In this document: piece after piece, positions 1 through 7,957 of the stretch
Layout of the letters: every line of letters starts with the position of its first letter
Numbering within the stretch: position 1 is the stretch's first letter
Assembly: GCA_028284945.1 (NCBI GenBank)
Contig: JANQQJ010000004.1
Span: 17,928-81,927 of the forward strand
Source: Alphaproteobacteria bacterium
GTDB taxonomy: Bacteria; Pseudomonadota; Alphaproteobacteria; SMXS01
Direction: 5' to 3'
Length of the DNA stretch: 64,000 nt
Notes under the pieces: generated by a model
Told to the model about the DNA's origin: nothing
Seen by the model: the letters and a program-made list of their open reading frames with translations, nothing else
Database searches by the model: none
Made by a program: the position numbers and the translations under genes

Positions 1-159
1 GGACAGCAAAACCTCTTCAGAATCCTCGTCGCTGACATAATTATGAATGGCCGGAAAATAGATTCTTCCGGTCGATTTTTCGAGCCGCCCGATCAGCCGC
101 GGATCATCCGACGGCCATGTGAACAACCCTTCTTGTACGGGTACCTGCGTCTTTACCAT
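1..159 (-). CDS. OB-fold (DUF35) nucleotide/acyl-CoA binding protein, N-terminal fragment
   Basis: The gene starts with ATG at 159 and runs off the left edge, so only 53 residues are visible. The start VPVQEGLFTWPSDDPRLIG and the later EEVLLS resemble DUF35 (Zn-ribbon plus OB-fold) proteins, which usually partner thiolases or act as acyl-CoA binding subunits. In relatives this stretch carries two Cys-x2-Cys pairs. Here the equivalent positions read LEKSTG and HNYVSDED, with no cysteine. The family call rests on the flanking consensus, recalled from memory. It is divergent from hisG. The missing C-terminal OB-fold prevents a firmer call. Confidence 0.6.
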   Translation of the reverse strand, partial: MVKTQVPVQEGLFTWPSDDPRLIGRLEKSTGRIYFPAIHNYVSDEDSEEVLLS

Positions 160-296
160 GAGTGCCTTTATTCTCCCCTGAGGACACTTGAAAGTCAGGC
201 GTGATCCTAAAGTGTCGGCTGGGGCGCAGCAAGGGGAATGCCGCCAGCCGTTGATTTCCCCTGCCCTTCCCTCTAAAGCTTGCCGCGCATTCGGGC

Positions 297-998
297 ATGA
301 GCCTGAATGAGATGACGAACGAGCCTGATATGAGCGATCCATCACCGATCATTTTAGCCCTGCCGAAGGGCCGAATATTGAAAGAGGTTCGCCCCCTGTT
401 GACACAGGCGGGCATCGAACCCGAACCGGATTTCGACGATAGCGCGTCGCGCAAGCTGCAATTCGAAACCAATCATCCGGGGCTCAAGATCATTCGGGTG
501 CGCAGCTTCGACGTCGCGACCTTTGTGGCCTTTGGCGGCGCACAGATGGGGGTCTGCGGCAACGATGTGCTGATGGAGTTCGACTATGACGGCATCTATG
601 CGCCGCTCGATCTCGATATCGGGCACTGCCGTCTGTCGATCGCGGAGCCAAAAGAACTCAGCGCCACCGATGATCCACGCCGCTGGAGCCATGTTCGCGT
701 CGCGACCAAATATCCGAACATCACTAGCCGGCATTTCGCGGCACGTGGGGTTCAGGCCGAATGCATTAAGTTGAATGGCGCCATGGAACTGGCCCCGGCA
801 TTGGGCCTGTGCCGCCGGATTGTCGACCTGGTCAGCACCGGGGCGACCCTGAAAGCCAACGGGCTGGTCGAGATCGAGCAGATTGCCGATGTGACGTCGC
901 GGCTGGTCGTCAACCGCGCCGCCTTCAAGACGCGCTCGGTCGAATTGTCGGGATGGATTGACCGGTTTCGGGAGAGTGTCGATGCCCTGGCGGCTTAA
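297..998 (+). CDS. hisG: ATP phosphoribosyltransferase, short-form catalytic subunit
   Basis: Catalyses the first step of histidine synthesis, joining ATP and PRPP to give phosphoribosyl-ATP. The protein has 233 residues, with ALPKGRI near the N-terminus and the PRPP-binding segment [15 protein letters not shown] near residues 187-201. It ends without the C-terminal regulatory domain of the long (about 300-residue) form, so it should be the HisG-S type, which needs the HisZ subunit; hisZ is not in this window. ATG 297 is the longest start. ATG 330 (MSDPSPI) is an alternative closer to the start of most homologues. The 3' end overlaps hisD by 17 nt. Confidence 0.93.
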   Translation: MSLNEMTNEPDMSDPSPIILALPKGRILKEVRPLLTQAGIEPEPDFDDSASRKLQFETNHPGLKIIRVRSFDVATFVAFGGAQMGVCGNDVLMEFDYDGIYAPLDLDIGHCRLSIAEPKELSATDDPRRWSHVRVATKYPNITSRHFAARGVQAECIKLNGAMELAPALGLCRRIVDLVSTGATLKANGLVEIEQIADVTSRLVVNRAAFKTRSVELSGWIDRFRESVDALAA

Positions 999-2277
999 TG
1001 CGACCGACCCAAGCTTTGAACAGGCGCTGGATCAAGTCCTGAATCTGAAACGTGAAACCGACGAGGATGTCGGTCAGGCTGTTGCGGCTATTCTGCATGA
1101 CGTCCGGCAACGCGGGGACGCAGCCCTTTTCGAATACACAGCGCGGTTTGACCGGCTGGAACTGGGTCCTGAGACGATTCGGGTAGGTCCGGAAGAAATC
1201 CTGCAAGCACGCGAAGCCTGTTCGGCCGACGCATTGGACGCCCTCAATAAAGCCGCTCAGCGAATTCGGGCCTTTCACGAGAAGCAGCTTCCTGACGACC
1301 TGGATTATGTGGATGACGCCGGTGTGCGGCTTGGACACCGCTGGACACCGGTTTCAGCCGCGGGACTTTATGTCCCGGGCGGCACAGCGGCTTATCCCAG
1401 TTCTGTACTGATGAACGCGATCCCGGCGCGCGTTGCCGGTGTACCCCGCATTGCCATCGTCGTGCCGACGCCGGACGGCGTTCTCAATCCGTTGGTCCTG
1501 GCCGCCGCCAGCACGGCGGGCGTGGGTGAAATCTATCGGATCGGCGGCGCACAAGCGGTTGCGGCCCTGGCCTATGGCACCGAAACCGTCGCCCCCGTTG
1601 ATAAGATCGTCGGACCGGGCAATGCCTATGTCGCCGCGGCCAAGCGACAAGTCTTCGGCACCGTCGGTATCGACATGATTGCCGGACCGTCTGAGATTCT
1701 CGTGGTTGCAGACAATCAGAACAATCCTGCCTGGATCGCTGCTGATTTGCTCAGCCAGGCCGAACACGACACAGCGTCACAGTCGATCCTGATCACGGAC
1801 GATGCGGCCTTTGCCGACGCGGTGGAACAGGCCATCGAAATTCATCTGCAGGCGTTGGAGCGCACTGAGATCGCCCGCGCCTCGTGGGAGGCCAACGGGA
1901 CGATCGTCACCGTGCCGCACCTGTCCGACGCGCCCGCGATCGTGGATCGCTTTGCGCCGGAGCACCTGGAGCTCGCCGTCGAGGATCCCCAGGTCCTGGC
2001 GGATGGTGTGACGCACGCAGGCGCCATGTTCCTGGGCCGGTATACACCCGAAGCGATTGGAGACTACATTGCCGGCCCGAACCATGTGCTGCCGACGGCT
2101 CGCAGCGCGCGTTTTTCGTCCGGCCTTTCCGTCTTGGACTTCATGAAGCGTACCTCATTTGTGGCTTGCGACGCGGACAGTTTTGGCAAGCTGGCACCAG
2201 CTGGCGAGACCCTGGCGCATCTGGAAGGCCTGGACGCGCATGCACTGTCCATGGAAATCCGCCACAGGGACGATTAG
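982..2277 (+). CDS. hisD: Histidinol dehydrogenase
   Basis: Oxidises L-histidinol to histidine in two NAD-dependent steps at a zinc site. The length of 431 residues is close to the usual 430-440. Family segments seen are the glycine-rich [11 protein letters not shown] and AGPSEILV, the EHDTASQS segment, the catalytic Glu-His pair in APEHLEL, and [11 protein letters not shown] 982 (MPWRLNATD) was chosen because it gives the family N-terminus; it lies inside the end of hisG, which indicates translational coupling. The gene is followed 12 nt later by the UPF0262 gene, the usual alphaproteobacterial order. Confidence 0.95.
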   Translation: MPWRLNATDPSFEQALDQVLNLKRETDEDVGQAVAAILHDVRQRGDAALFEYTARFDRLELGPETIRVGPEEILQAREACSADALDALNKAAQRIRAFHEKQLPDDLDYVDDAGVRLGHRWTPVSAAGLYVPGGTAAYPSSVLMNAIPARVAGVPRIAIVVPTPDGVLNPLVLAAASTAGVGEIYRIGGAQAVAALAYGTETVAPVDKIVGPGNAYVAAAKRQVFGTVGIDMIAGPSEILVVADNQNNPAWIAADLLSQAEHDTASQSILITDDAAFADAVEQAIEIHLQALERTEIARASWEANGTIVTVPHLSDAPAIVDRFAPEHLELAVEDPQVLADGVTHAGAMFLGRYTPEAIGDYIAGPNHVLPTARSARFSSGLSVLDFMKRTSFVACDADSFGKLAPAGETLAHLEGLDAHALSMEIRHRDD

Positions 2278-2289
2278 TCTGCCGGCGTT

Positions 2290-2757
2290 ATGCCAGGAGA
2301 CATCTTCAACATATCGCTCGATGAAAAGTCGATTGTCCGCCGGAACGCCGACATCGAACATGAGCGCAAGGTCGCCATCTTTGACCTTTTAGAAGACAAC
2401 CGCTTCAAGCTGACCAGCGGCGTCGCTGGGCCGTATGACCTGACGCTCCGGCTGGAGGAAAACCGGCTGATCCTCAATTTGCGCGACGACGCTGGGGGTG
2501 AGCTAGAGGAACTGAAACTTCAGCTCACACCGTTCCGGAAGATCATCAAGGACTATTTCCTGGTCTGCGAAAGCTACTTCAATGCCATTAAAACGGCGAC
2601 GCCATCGCAGATCGAGGCCATCGATATGGGCCGCCGTGGGCTGCACAATGAAGGCTCGGAACTGCTGAAGGATAGGCTGAAAGACCATGTCGATATGGAT
2701 TTCGATACGGCCCGGCGGTTGTTCACCCTGGTCTGCGTACTCCACATCCGGGGTTAA
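2290..2757 (+). CDS. UPF0262 family protein
   Basis: A 155-residue cytoplasmic protein with no signal or membrane segment. It is recognised as UPF0262 by the start of its core (ISLDEKSIVRRNADIEHERK) and by its fixed place between hisD and a low-molecular-weight phosphatase gene. The C-terminal MGRRGLHNEGSELL and DTARRLFTLVCVLHIRG are also typical. No biochemical role is established as far as I know. Close spacing (12 nt after hisD, 5 nt before the phosphatase gene) implies co-transcription. Confidence 0.88.
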   Translation: MPGDIFNISLDEKSIVRRNADIEHERKVAIFDLLEDNRFKLTSGVAGPYDLTLRLEENRLILNLRDDAGGELEELKLQLTPFRKIIKDYFLVCESYFNAIKTATPSQIEAIDMGRRGLHNEGSELLKDRLKDHVDMDFDTARRLFTLVCVLHIRG

Positions 2758-2762
2758 CCAGC

Positions 2763-3224
2763 ATGGAGCTGCCGCGCCGCGATGAGGACCTGCCCGACAG
2801 CGTCCTGTTCGCCTGTAACCTGAACGCGGTCCGGTCCCCGATGGCAGAAGCAATTGCCAAATTTCTGTTCGGTCACCGGATCTACTTCGATTCAGTCGGG
2901 GTTCGGAACGGCGAATTGGACCCATTTATCGTCGCGGCCATGGATGAAATCGGTATCGATGTTTCAACGCACATCCCCAAGAGCTTTGACGAATTGGAAG
3001 ATACGTCTTTCGACCTGGTGATCAGCATGACGCCGGAGGCGCAGCATAACGCCATAGAGTTGACCCGCACCCTGGACTGCGAGGTTGAATACTGGCCAAC
3101 CATTGATCCGACGATCGTCACCGGCAGCCGAGAGCAGATGCTGGATGCCTATCGCGGGCTCCGTGACCTGCTGATGGACAAGATCAAGGACCGTTTCTCG
3201 ACCGGAACGGCACCACAATTGTAA
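2763..3224 (+). CDS. Low-molecular-weight protein tyrosine phosphatase / arsenate reductase-like protein
   Basis: Has 153 residues. The P-loop C-x5-R-S is present near the N-terminus as CNLNAVRS, preceded by the hydrophobic strand VLFA, as in LMW-PTPs. An Asp-Pro pair (PTIDPT) in the C-terminal half could be the general-acid loop. Physiological substrate unknown; arsenate reduction is a common database name, but nothing here (no arsenic genes) supports it. It sits 5 nt behind the UPF0262 gene. In many alphaproteobacteria infA follows directly, whereas here two lipoprotein genes intervene. Confidence 0.85.
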   Translation: MELPRRDEDLPDSVLFACNLNAVRSPMAEAIAKFLFGHRIYFDSVGVRNGELDPFIVAAMDEIGIDVSTHIPKSFDELEDTSFDLVISMTPEAQHNAIELTRTLDCEVEYWPTIDPTIVTGSREQMLDAYRGLRDLLMDKIKDRFSTGTAPQL

Positions 3225-3330
3225 AGAAAAACACCTTGGAGTGCCGCGATCCACACCGTACCGTACGAGCAGGTACGGGCGCACCCAGCAGCATCTGGCG
3301 GAGCGTCAACAGCAACAAAGGGAGAGCGTC

Positions 3331-3663
3331 ATGTTCGGCAAATTCAAAGTGATGGCGGTAGCAGCCGCACCGTTTCTGCTCGTCGCCTGTGGCAGCAGTG
3401 ACGAAAACTATCTCGTTGAGGCCTGTATCAAGGACGGCCAAAGCGAGTCTGTCTGCGAGTGCACGGCCGATATCATGACGGAGGCGCTCAGTCCGGATCA
3501 GATCGAAATGATGGCGACCATGTCCAAACTGCAGGCGGACGACGGGCTGACGGAACAGGAAGCCCAGGCCAAAATGATGGAAGAATACAACATGATGGAA
3601 CTGATGGCGCTCGGCATGGCGACCATCGAGCCCGCGATGCGCGCCTCGCAAGAGTGCAACTAG
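3331..3663 (+). CDS. Small lipoprotein with Cys-Glu-Cys motif (paralogue 1)
   Basis: A 110-residue predicted lipoprotein. ATG 3331 follows a good ribosome site (AAAGGGAGAG). The signal peptide ends in the lipobox LVAC-G, so the mature protein would be membrane-anchored and periplasmic. The mature part has the pattern EACIKDGQ...VCECTADIM and a last-but-one Cys (QECN), giving four cysteines beyond the lipid Cys. The same pattern recurs in the next gene and in the lipoprotein at 39343-39801. The rest is Met/Glu-rich helix. I do not recognise a function. Confidence 0.8.
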   Translation: MFGKFKVMAVAAAPFLLVACGSSDENYLVEACIKDGQSESVCECTADIMTEALSPDQIEMMATMSKLQADDGLTEQEAQAKMMEEYNMMELMALGMATIEPAMRASQECN

Positions 3664-3679
3664 GCCGAGCCACCGCGGG

Positions 3680-4036
3680 ATGGCCAGCGTCTCCCAGAGT
3701 GCGTTTCGCTGGCCCATCGGCCTGATCGGCGTATTGAGCCTTTGTCTCACCACATGTGCGCCCACCAGCCAAGAAGTCGTCGTTCGGGAGTGCATTCAGG
3801 ACGGCAATCCCCTGGGCTATTGCGAATGCGTTGCCAAGGGGATGCGGCAGGCGCTGGGCACGGAGCACTACGCCATATTTACTGATTTTACGATGCTGGG
3901 TGGCGTTGATGGCACCAGCCCGGAGGATATCTTGAAACTGATGGAAACCTACGAGCTCAGCCCAGCCGAATTGGCGGAACTGCGCGGATCCATTGCGACC
4001 CTGAGCGGCCAGGTGCATATGCAGTGCGCGCCCTGA
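3680..4036 (+). CDS. Small lipoprotein with Cys-Glu-Cys motif (paralogue 2)
   Basis: A 118-residue predicted lipoprotein, 16 nt behind its paralogue. The N-terminus has a basic/hydrophobic signal and a less typical lipobox LTTC-A. The mature part repeats the layout of the upstream gene: RECIQDGN, then YCECVAKGM, a helical region and a C-terminal QCAP. Probably one transcription unit with 3331-3663. The two genes are inserted in the otherwise conserved phosphatase-infA interval. Function unknown; a structural disulfide pattern rather than an enzyme site is likely. Confidence 0.75.
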   Translation: MASVSQSAFRWPIGLIGVLSLCLTTCAPTSQEVVVRECIQDGNPLGYCECVAKGMRQALGTEHYAIFTDFTMLGGVDGTSPEDILKLMETYELSPAELAELRGSIATLSGQVHMQCAP

Positions 4037-4151
4037 AATGTGACATTCAAGCAACACTTTAGCGGCTCAGACCGGCCAAAATGCTTGCATATTGGCGGCC
4101 CGTCGATCATGTATAGGCCAGAAATCAACCAGATCGAGCCCAAAAACCAGT

Positions 4152-4370
4152 ATGGCGAAAGAAGAACTTTTAGAATTCCCTGGTACGGTAACCGAGCTAC
4201 TGCCGAATGCGATGTTCCGCGTGAAGCTCGAAAACGACCATGAAGTGCTGGCGCACACCGCCGGCAAAATGCGCAAGCACCGGATTCGGGTGCTCGCTGG
4301 CGACAGCGTCCTTGTCGAAATGTCGCCCTATGATCTGACCAAGGGTCGGATTACCTACCGCTACAAATAG
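4152..4370 (+). CDS. infA: Translation initiation factor IF-1
   Basis: A 72-residue single S1/OB-fold protein that binds the 30S A site during initiation. The sequence [13 protein letters not shown], then [17 protein letters not shown] and KGRITYRYK, is the standard IF-1 pattern, with the alphaproteobacterial start (KEELLEFPG). ATG 4152 is the only sensible start. The 115-nt gap upstream, the largest in this block, probably holds its own promoter, but I could not assign clear -35/-10 boxes. The maf gene follows after 11 nt. Confidence 0.97.
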   Translation: MAKEELLEFPGTVTELLPNAMFRVKLENDHEVLAHTAGKMRKHRIRVLAGDSVLVEMSPYDLTKGRITYRYK

Positions 4371-4381
4371 ACCACTGGGCC

Positions 4382-4984
4382 TTGGTTGCCCCAGGCACAT
4401 CGCGACTGATCCTAGCCAGCGCCTCACCGCGTCGGCATCAGTTGCTTGAGCAGGTCAATCTGACCCCTGATCACGTTGCCCCGGCTGAGATTGACGAAAC
4501 ACCGGGCAAAGACGAACTGCCGCGCGATCTCGCTGGACGTCTTGCTGCGGAAAAAGCAGATGCCGCCTCGTCTCAATATCCCGACGATTTTGTGCTGGCC
4601 GCAGACACGGTGGTCGCTTGCGGACGCCGATGCCTGCCAAAAACGGAAGCCGAAACCGAGGCGCGCCAATGCCTGAAACTTCTGTCAGGGCGGCGCCACC
4701 GGGTCTTCACAGGTGTCACGCTGCTGGCGCCCGGCGGCATCCGGCGCGGGCGTGTGGTCGAAACCCGCGTCACCTTCAAAGCCTTGAGCGAAAACGAGAT
4801 CAGAACCTATCTGACGAGCAATGAATGGCGCGGCAAGGCAGGCGGCTATGCCATTCAGGGCCTGGCCGCTGCTTTTGTGCGCGCCGTGCACGGGTCCTAT
4901 ACAAATGTTGTGGGACTGCCGGTGTTCGAAGTCGTATCGATGCTGGCGGGTGCCGGCTATCCACCCGCCCAGAAACTGCGGTGA
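4382..4984 (+). CDS. maf: Maf-type nucleoside triphosphate pyrophosphatase
   Basis: Has 200 residues. The N-terminal ILASASPRR is the Maf phosphate-binding signature; VLAADTVV carries the catalytic Asp, and SGRRHRVFTGV is the third family block. The family hydrolyses non-canonical or dTTP/UTP-type nucleotides to monophosphates. The only start that keeps the signature is TTG 4382; no in-frame ATG precedes it after infA. The stop codon overlaps the GTG of the RNase G gene (4 nt), indicating coupling. Dense TGCGG-type coding with no truncation. Confidence 0.9.
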   Translation: MVAPGTSRLILASASPRRHQLLEQVNLTPDHVAPAEIDETPGKDELPRDLAGRLAAEKADAASSQYPDDFVLAADTVVACGRRCLPKTEAETEARQCLKLLSGRRHRVFTGVTLLAPGGIRRGRVVETRVTFKALSENEIRTYLTSNEWRGKAGGYAIQGLAAAFVRAVHGSYTNVVGLPVFEVVSMLAGAGYPPAQKLR

Positions 4985-6414
4985 AACGCGAACTGCTGAT
5001 CGACTGTGTGCCCGGGGAGCTGCGCGTGGCGCTGCTTGAGGACGACGAGGTCGTCGACATTGGTATTGATCGTGACGGTCACCGAAGTTCTGTCGGGAAC
5101 ATTTATTTGGGCCGCATCATCGCCGTCGAACCCGCATTGGAAGCGGCATTTGTCGATTTAGGGGGCGGCCTGCCCGGTTACCTCTCCATCAAACATGCCG
5201 GCGCCTTGGTACCCGACGACTATGACGGTCCAAAACGCATTGAACGGCTGGTCCGCGAAGGCGAGACAGTTCTGGTCGAGGTAACGCGCGACGCAGTCGG
5301 CGACAAAGGCCCAGGCCTGACGACGATGATTTCACTGCCGGGTCACATGTTGGTCTATCGGCCCTTTAATACCGGCGTCACCCTATCATCCAAAATAACC
5401 GCCCGTGATGAACGCGAGCGGCTTGAGACCGCCATCGACGACCGTTCGGGACCCGGAGGTTTTATCATCCGCACCCCGGCGCAAGGGGCGCCACCTGAAG
5501 CACTGCAGAAGGAAGCCTCTGACCTTCGTGAGCGCTGGGCAACGCTGCTGGAGCGCGCAGACCACGCCGATGCGCCCGTTTACCTGCATCAGGATTTACC
5601 GCCGATTGAACGCGCCCTGCGGGACTGGGCGACGCCCGATATGGCCGCCATCACATTGGATGGGCCGGCGCTTCTGGCCGACACTAAAAGATATCTCAAG
5701 AACAACATTCCGCCTCTGGTCGACAAAGTGGCGTTTCACACCGGAACCCTGTCTCTGTTTACAGCGCGCGGTGTCGAGGAGGCCATAGAAACCACTCTCG
5801 AAACCCGGCTCGATCTGCCGGGCGGCGGCTGGATCACCATAGAAGCGACCGAAGCGCTGACGGCTATCGACATCAATTCCGGGTCAGAGACCAGCGGCTC
5901 GGACCTCGAGCAAACCGCCTTCGCGATCAATTGCCGCGCCATCCCCGTGATTGCACAGCAGCTCCGCCTGCGAGACATCGGCGGTATGATTGTTATCGAC
6001 CTGATCCAGATGAACCATCCCGGCCACGACAAACAGGTGCTCGCCCTCCTGCGCGAAGCGCTGGCAGCTGACCCGGCGCCCAGCCAGGTATTGGGCATCA
6101 CCCGCATGGGCCTCTGCGAGTTAACCCGTCGCCGCCGAGAGATCGACCTGCCAGGACTTTTGAGTGGCGGAGGGGCTCCCTTACCCAGGCCGCGTTCTGT
6201 CGAAAGCCTGGGTTATGACATTCTGCGCGCGGTTAAGGCCCAGACCTCAATCCATGTCCGGGTCGACGCTCATCCTGCATTGATCGCCTGGCTACAGGCT
6301 GAAAACCGGCCGCAAATTCTCGAACACCTTGCCGGATCGCCCGTCTTGTTGCAGGCTCGCGACGACGTGCCGCTGAAGCATTATGAGGTATACGGCGATG
6401 AACGACATGGCTGA
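4981..6414 (+). CDS. rng: Ribonuclease E/G family endoribonuclease (RNase G-like)
   Basis: Has 477 residues, the size of RNase G rather than RNase E. An N-terminal S1 domain (GNIYLGRIIAVEPALEAAFV) is followed by the catalytic core with DINSGSE and IVIDLIQM, holding the two metal-binding aspartates, and the QQLRLRDIGG block. At the place where RNase E/G has the zinc-link CPxC, this protein has LPGLLSGGGAPLPRP with no cysteines, so tetramer assembly may differ. GTG 4981 overlaps maf by 4 nt; the 3' end overlaps yacG by 17 nt. Roles in rRNA/mRNA processing are inferred from the family. Confidence 0.88.
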   Translation: MKRELLIDCVPGELRVALLEDDEVVDIGIDRDGHRSSVGNIYLGRIIAVEPALEAAFVDLGGGLPGYLSIKHAGALVPDDYDGPKRIERLVREGETVLVEVTRDAVGDKGPGLTTMISLPGHMLVYRPFNTGVTLSSKITARDERERLETAIDDRSGPGGFIIRTPAQGAPPEALQKEASDLRERWATLLERADHADAPVYLHQDLPPIERALRDWATPDMAAITLDGPALLADTKRYLKNNIPPLVDKVAFHTGTLSLFTARGVEEAIETTLETRLDLPGGGWITIEATEALTAIDINSGSETSGSDLEQTAFAINCRAIPVIAQQLRLRDIGGMIVIDLIQMNHPGHDKQVLALLREALAADPAPSQVLGITRMGLCELTRRRREIDLPGLLSGGGAPLPRPRSVESLGYDILRAVKAQTSIHVRVDAHPALIAWLQAENRPQILEHLAGSPVLLQARDDVPLKHYEVYGDERHG

Positions 6415-6586
6415 GGCCCCGAAACCGTTACCGGCCTGTCCGATCTGCGGCAAGCCGCAGGTCAAGAAACTAGCGCCGTTTTGTTCGTCGCGCTGCTCAA
6501 AAATCGACCTTGGCCGGTGGCTCAACGAAAGCTATGTGATCGAGGGATCAGATAGCCCGTCCGCCGAAGATCTCGAAGACCAATAG
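6398..6586 (+). CDS. yacG: DNA gyrase inhibitor YacG
   Basis: A 62-residue zinc protein. The two cysteine pairs are CPIC near residue 15 and FCSSRC about 20 residues later, followed by KIDLGRWLNE, the usual YacG signature. YacG binds GyrB and lowers gyrase activity in E. coli. ATG 6398 lies within the end of the RNase G gene; ATG 6407 is a possible shorter start. The acidic C-terminus (SAEDLEDQ) is typical. Last gene of the infA-maf-rng-yacG unit, upstream of tRNA-Phe. Confidence 0.93.
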   Translation: MNDMAEAPKPLPACPICGKPQVKKLAPFCSSRCSKIDLGRWLNESYVIEGSDSPSAEDLEDQ

Positions 6587-6602
6587 AAGGCCGTGCTGGC
6601 GC

Positions 6603-6631
6603 TGGACAAGCGCGCAGACGCATCTTATAAA
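6603..6631 (+). promoter_or_regulatory. Sigma-70-type promoter for tRNA-Phe
   Basis: A -35 box TGGACA (6603-6608), a 17-bp spacer and a -10 box TATAAA (6626-6631) lie 42 bp before the tRNA. Both boxes match the consensus in 5 of 6 positions and the spacing is ideal. Transcription would start near 6638. Confidence 0.7.
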
Positions 6632-6672
6632 CCGGCCTCTCTCGCACGGGCCGATGGCCCTTTCGCGCATGG

Positions 6673-6748
6673 GCCCAGGTAGCTCAGTTGGTAGAGCACG
6701 CGACTGAAAATCGCGGTGTCGGTGGTTCGATTCCGCCCCTGGGCACCA
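6673..6748 (+). tRNA. tRNA-Phe (anticodon GAA)
   Basis: The 76-nt sequence folds as a complete cloverleaf. The acceptor stem GCCCAGG pairs with CCTGGGC, the D-arm has AGCTCAGTTGGTAGAGC, the anticodon loop CTGAAAA has GAA at its centre, and the T-arm contains GGTTCGATTCC. The discriminator A and an encoded CCA end are present. It has its own promoter just upstream. tRNA 3' ends often serve as integration sites, but I found no duplicate of this 3' end in the window. Confidence 0.97.
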
Positions 6749-6811
6749 TTTTCCTTCTTCTCCGCCGCACCAATGGATCTACCCAAACTGCCTGATGAGC
6801 ATGAAGTGGTT

Positions 6812-6839
6812 CTGGCAACGCCGTTTTGGCCGCTATAGT
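6812..6839 (+). promoter_or_regulatory. Possible promoter of the glycosyltransferase/phosphodiesterase pair
   Basis: CTGGCA (6812-6817), a 16-bp spacer and TATAGT (6834-6839) lie 47 bp upstream of the ATG at 6887. The -10 box is strong (5 of 6) and the -35 box moderate (4 of 6). Confidence 0.4.
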
Positions 6840-6886
6840 TTCCAAAGGGGCATCTGACCGGCACGGGGTGAGACTTACAGATCCAA

Positions 6887-7957
6887 ATGATAAAAGTTCT
6901 CTACGTCCTGCAATCCTATCCGGAGGCGAGCGAGACCTATATCGAGGTTGAGCGGCGGCAGGTTGAAACTCGCGCAGAGACCTTCGCCCTGGCGATCAGC
7001 CGCCCGGGGACCTTCAACCTGGAACACTTGCCGTTTCAACGCCTGCCGGCCCGCCTCCCTATCCTGCCGATAGCCGTTCCGTCACGTTGGGCGCTGGGAC
7101 TTGATCGCGCGGCACGCGCTTATCAGCCTGACGTCATTCATTCCCACTGGCTGTTTGTCGCCAAGCACGCCCGGCGCGCCGCCCGCGCCTGCGACGTGCC
7201 CTGGACGGTACGGACCCATTCGTTCGACTTGCTGGAAGCGACGCCGGAGGCGGTTAGAGCCAATGTGGCGATCTGCAACGACAGTGACTGCGCCGGCGTA
7301 ATCGCTTTTCCGTTCGCCCGGTCCCTATTGCTGAACGCCGGCCTGAAAGAAGAAAAATTGATCGACGCACCGCCTGTCGTGGATGTTCAACGCTTTGACG
7401 ATCCAGGCCCCAATGGGCCAGGCGTGATCTATATGGGCGCCAACAAGGCCAAGAAGAACTTTCCGGACTTCTTGCGGCTCTCGAATCTGGTACCTGAGCG
7501 GCCATTCAACCTTTACCCGCTGGCCGACGGCTGGGAAACGCTACGCGATCTGAACACGGAAATGGGAACGCGGGTTACGGTTCACGACCCGGTGCCCCAC
7601 AGCGATATGCTGGCGGTCTGGAAACGCCAATCCTGGCTGGTTTATACCGGGTCAAAAGAACTCGCATCGATCGGCTGGCCAATTGCCGTCGTTGAAGCCT
7701 GGGCCGCCGGGGTTGGGGTCTGCATGCAGCGAATCCGTGCCGATCTGGAGGTCTATCTGGACGGATGCGGATTCTTGTTTAATGAGATTGAAGAGCTTGC
7801 AACCCTGATTGCCAAAGATCCGCCAGAAGAACTCCGTCAACGCGCCCACGCACGGGCCAAAACCTTGGATATCCGCCGCCATATGTACTTGCTTTACGAC
7901 GCCTGGGCCAAAGCCGGGGTCAATATCGCCTCGCAGACCAGAGGCCCCGCCACATGA
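6887..7957 (+). CDS. Glycosyltransferase, GT4-like (GT-B fold)
   Basis: Has 356 residues and the two-domain look of GT-B retaining glycosyltransferases. The N-terminal domain has VLYVLQSYPEASETYIE and DVIHSHW. The C-terminal domain has the nucleotide-sugar region with GVIYMGANKAKKN and the E-x7-type segment PIAVVEAWAAGVG. Donor and acceptor sugars cannot be read from the sequence. It overlaps the next gene by 4 nt (ATGA), so the two are coupled. The pair begins right after tRNA-Phe and looks like an accessory cell-surface polysaccharide unit. Confidence 0.75.
   Translation: MIKVLYVLQSYPEASETYIEVERRQVETRAETFALAISRPGTFNLEHLPFQRLPARLPILPIAVPSRWALGLDRAARAYQPDVIHSHWLFVAKHARRAARACDVPWTVRTHSFDLLEATPEAVRANVAICNDSDCAGVIAFPFARSLLLNAGLKEEKLIDAPPVVDVQRFDDPGPNGPGVIYMGANKAKKNFPDFLRLSNLVPERPFNLYPLADGWETLRDLNTEMGTRVTVHDPVPHSDMLAVWKRQSWLVYTGSKELASIGWPIAVVEAWAAGVGVCMQRIRADLEVYLDGCGFLFNEIEELATLIAKDPPEELRQRAHARAKTLDIRRHMYLLYDAWAKAGVNIASQTRGPAT

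Noticed and set aside
6673..6748. Use of the tRNA-Phe 3' end as an integration site
   Set aside because: No direct repeat of the tRNA end was seen downstream and no integrase gene is in the window.
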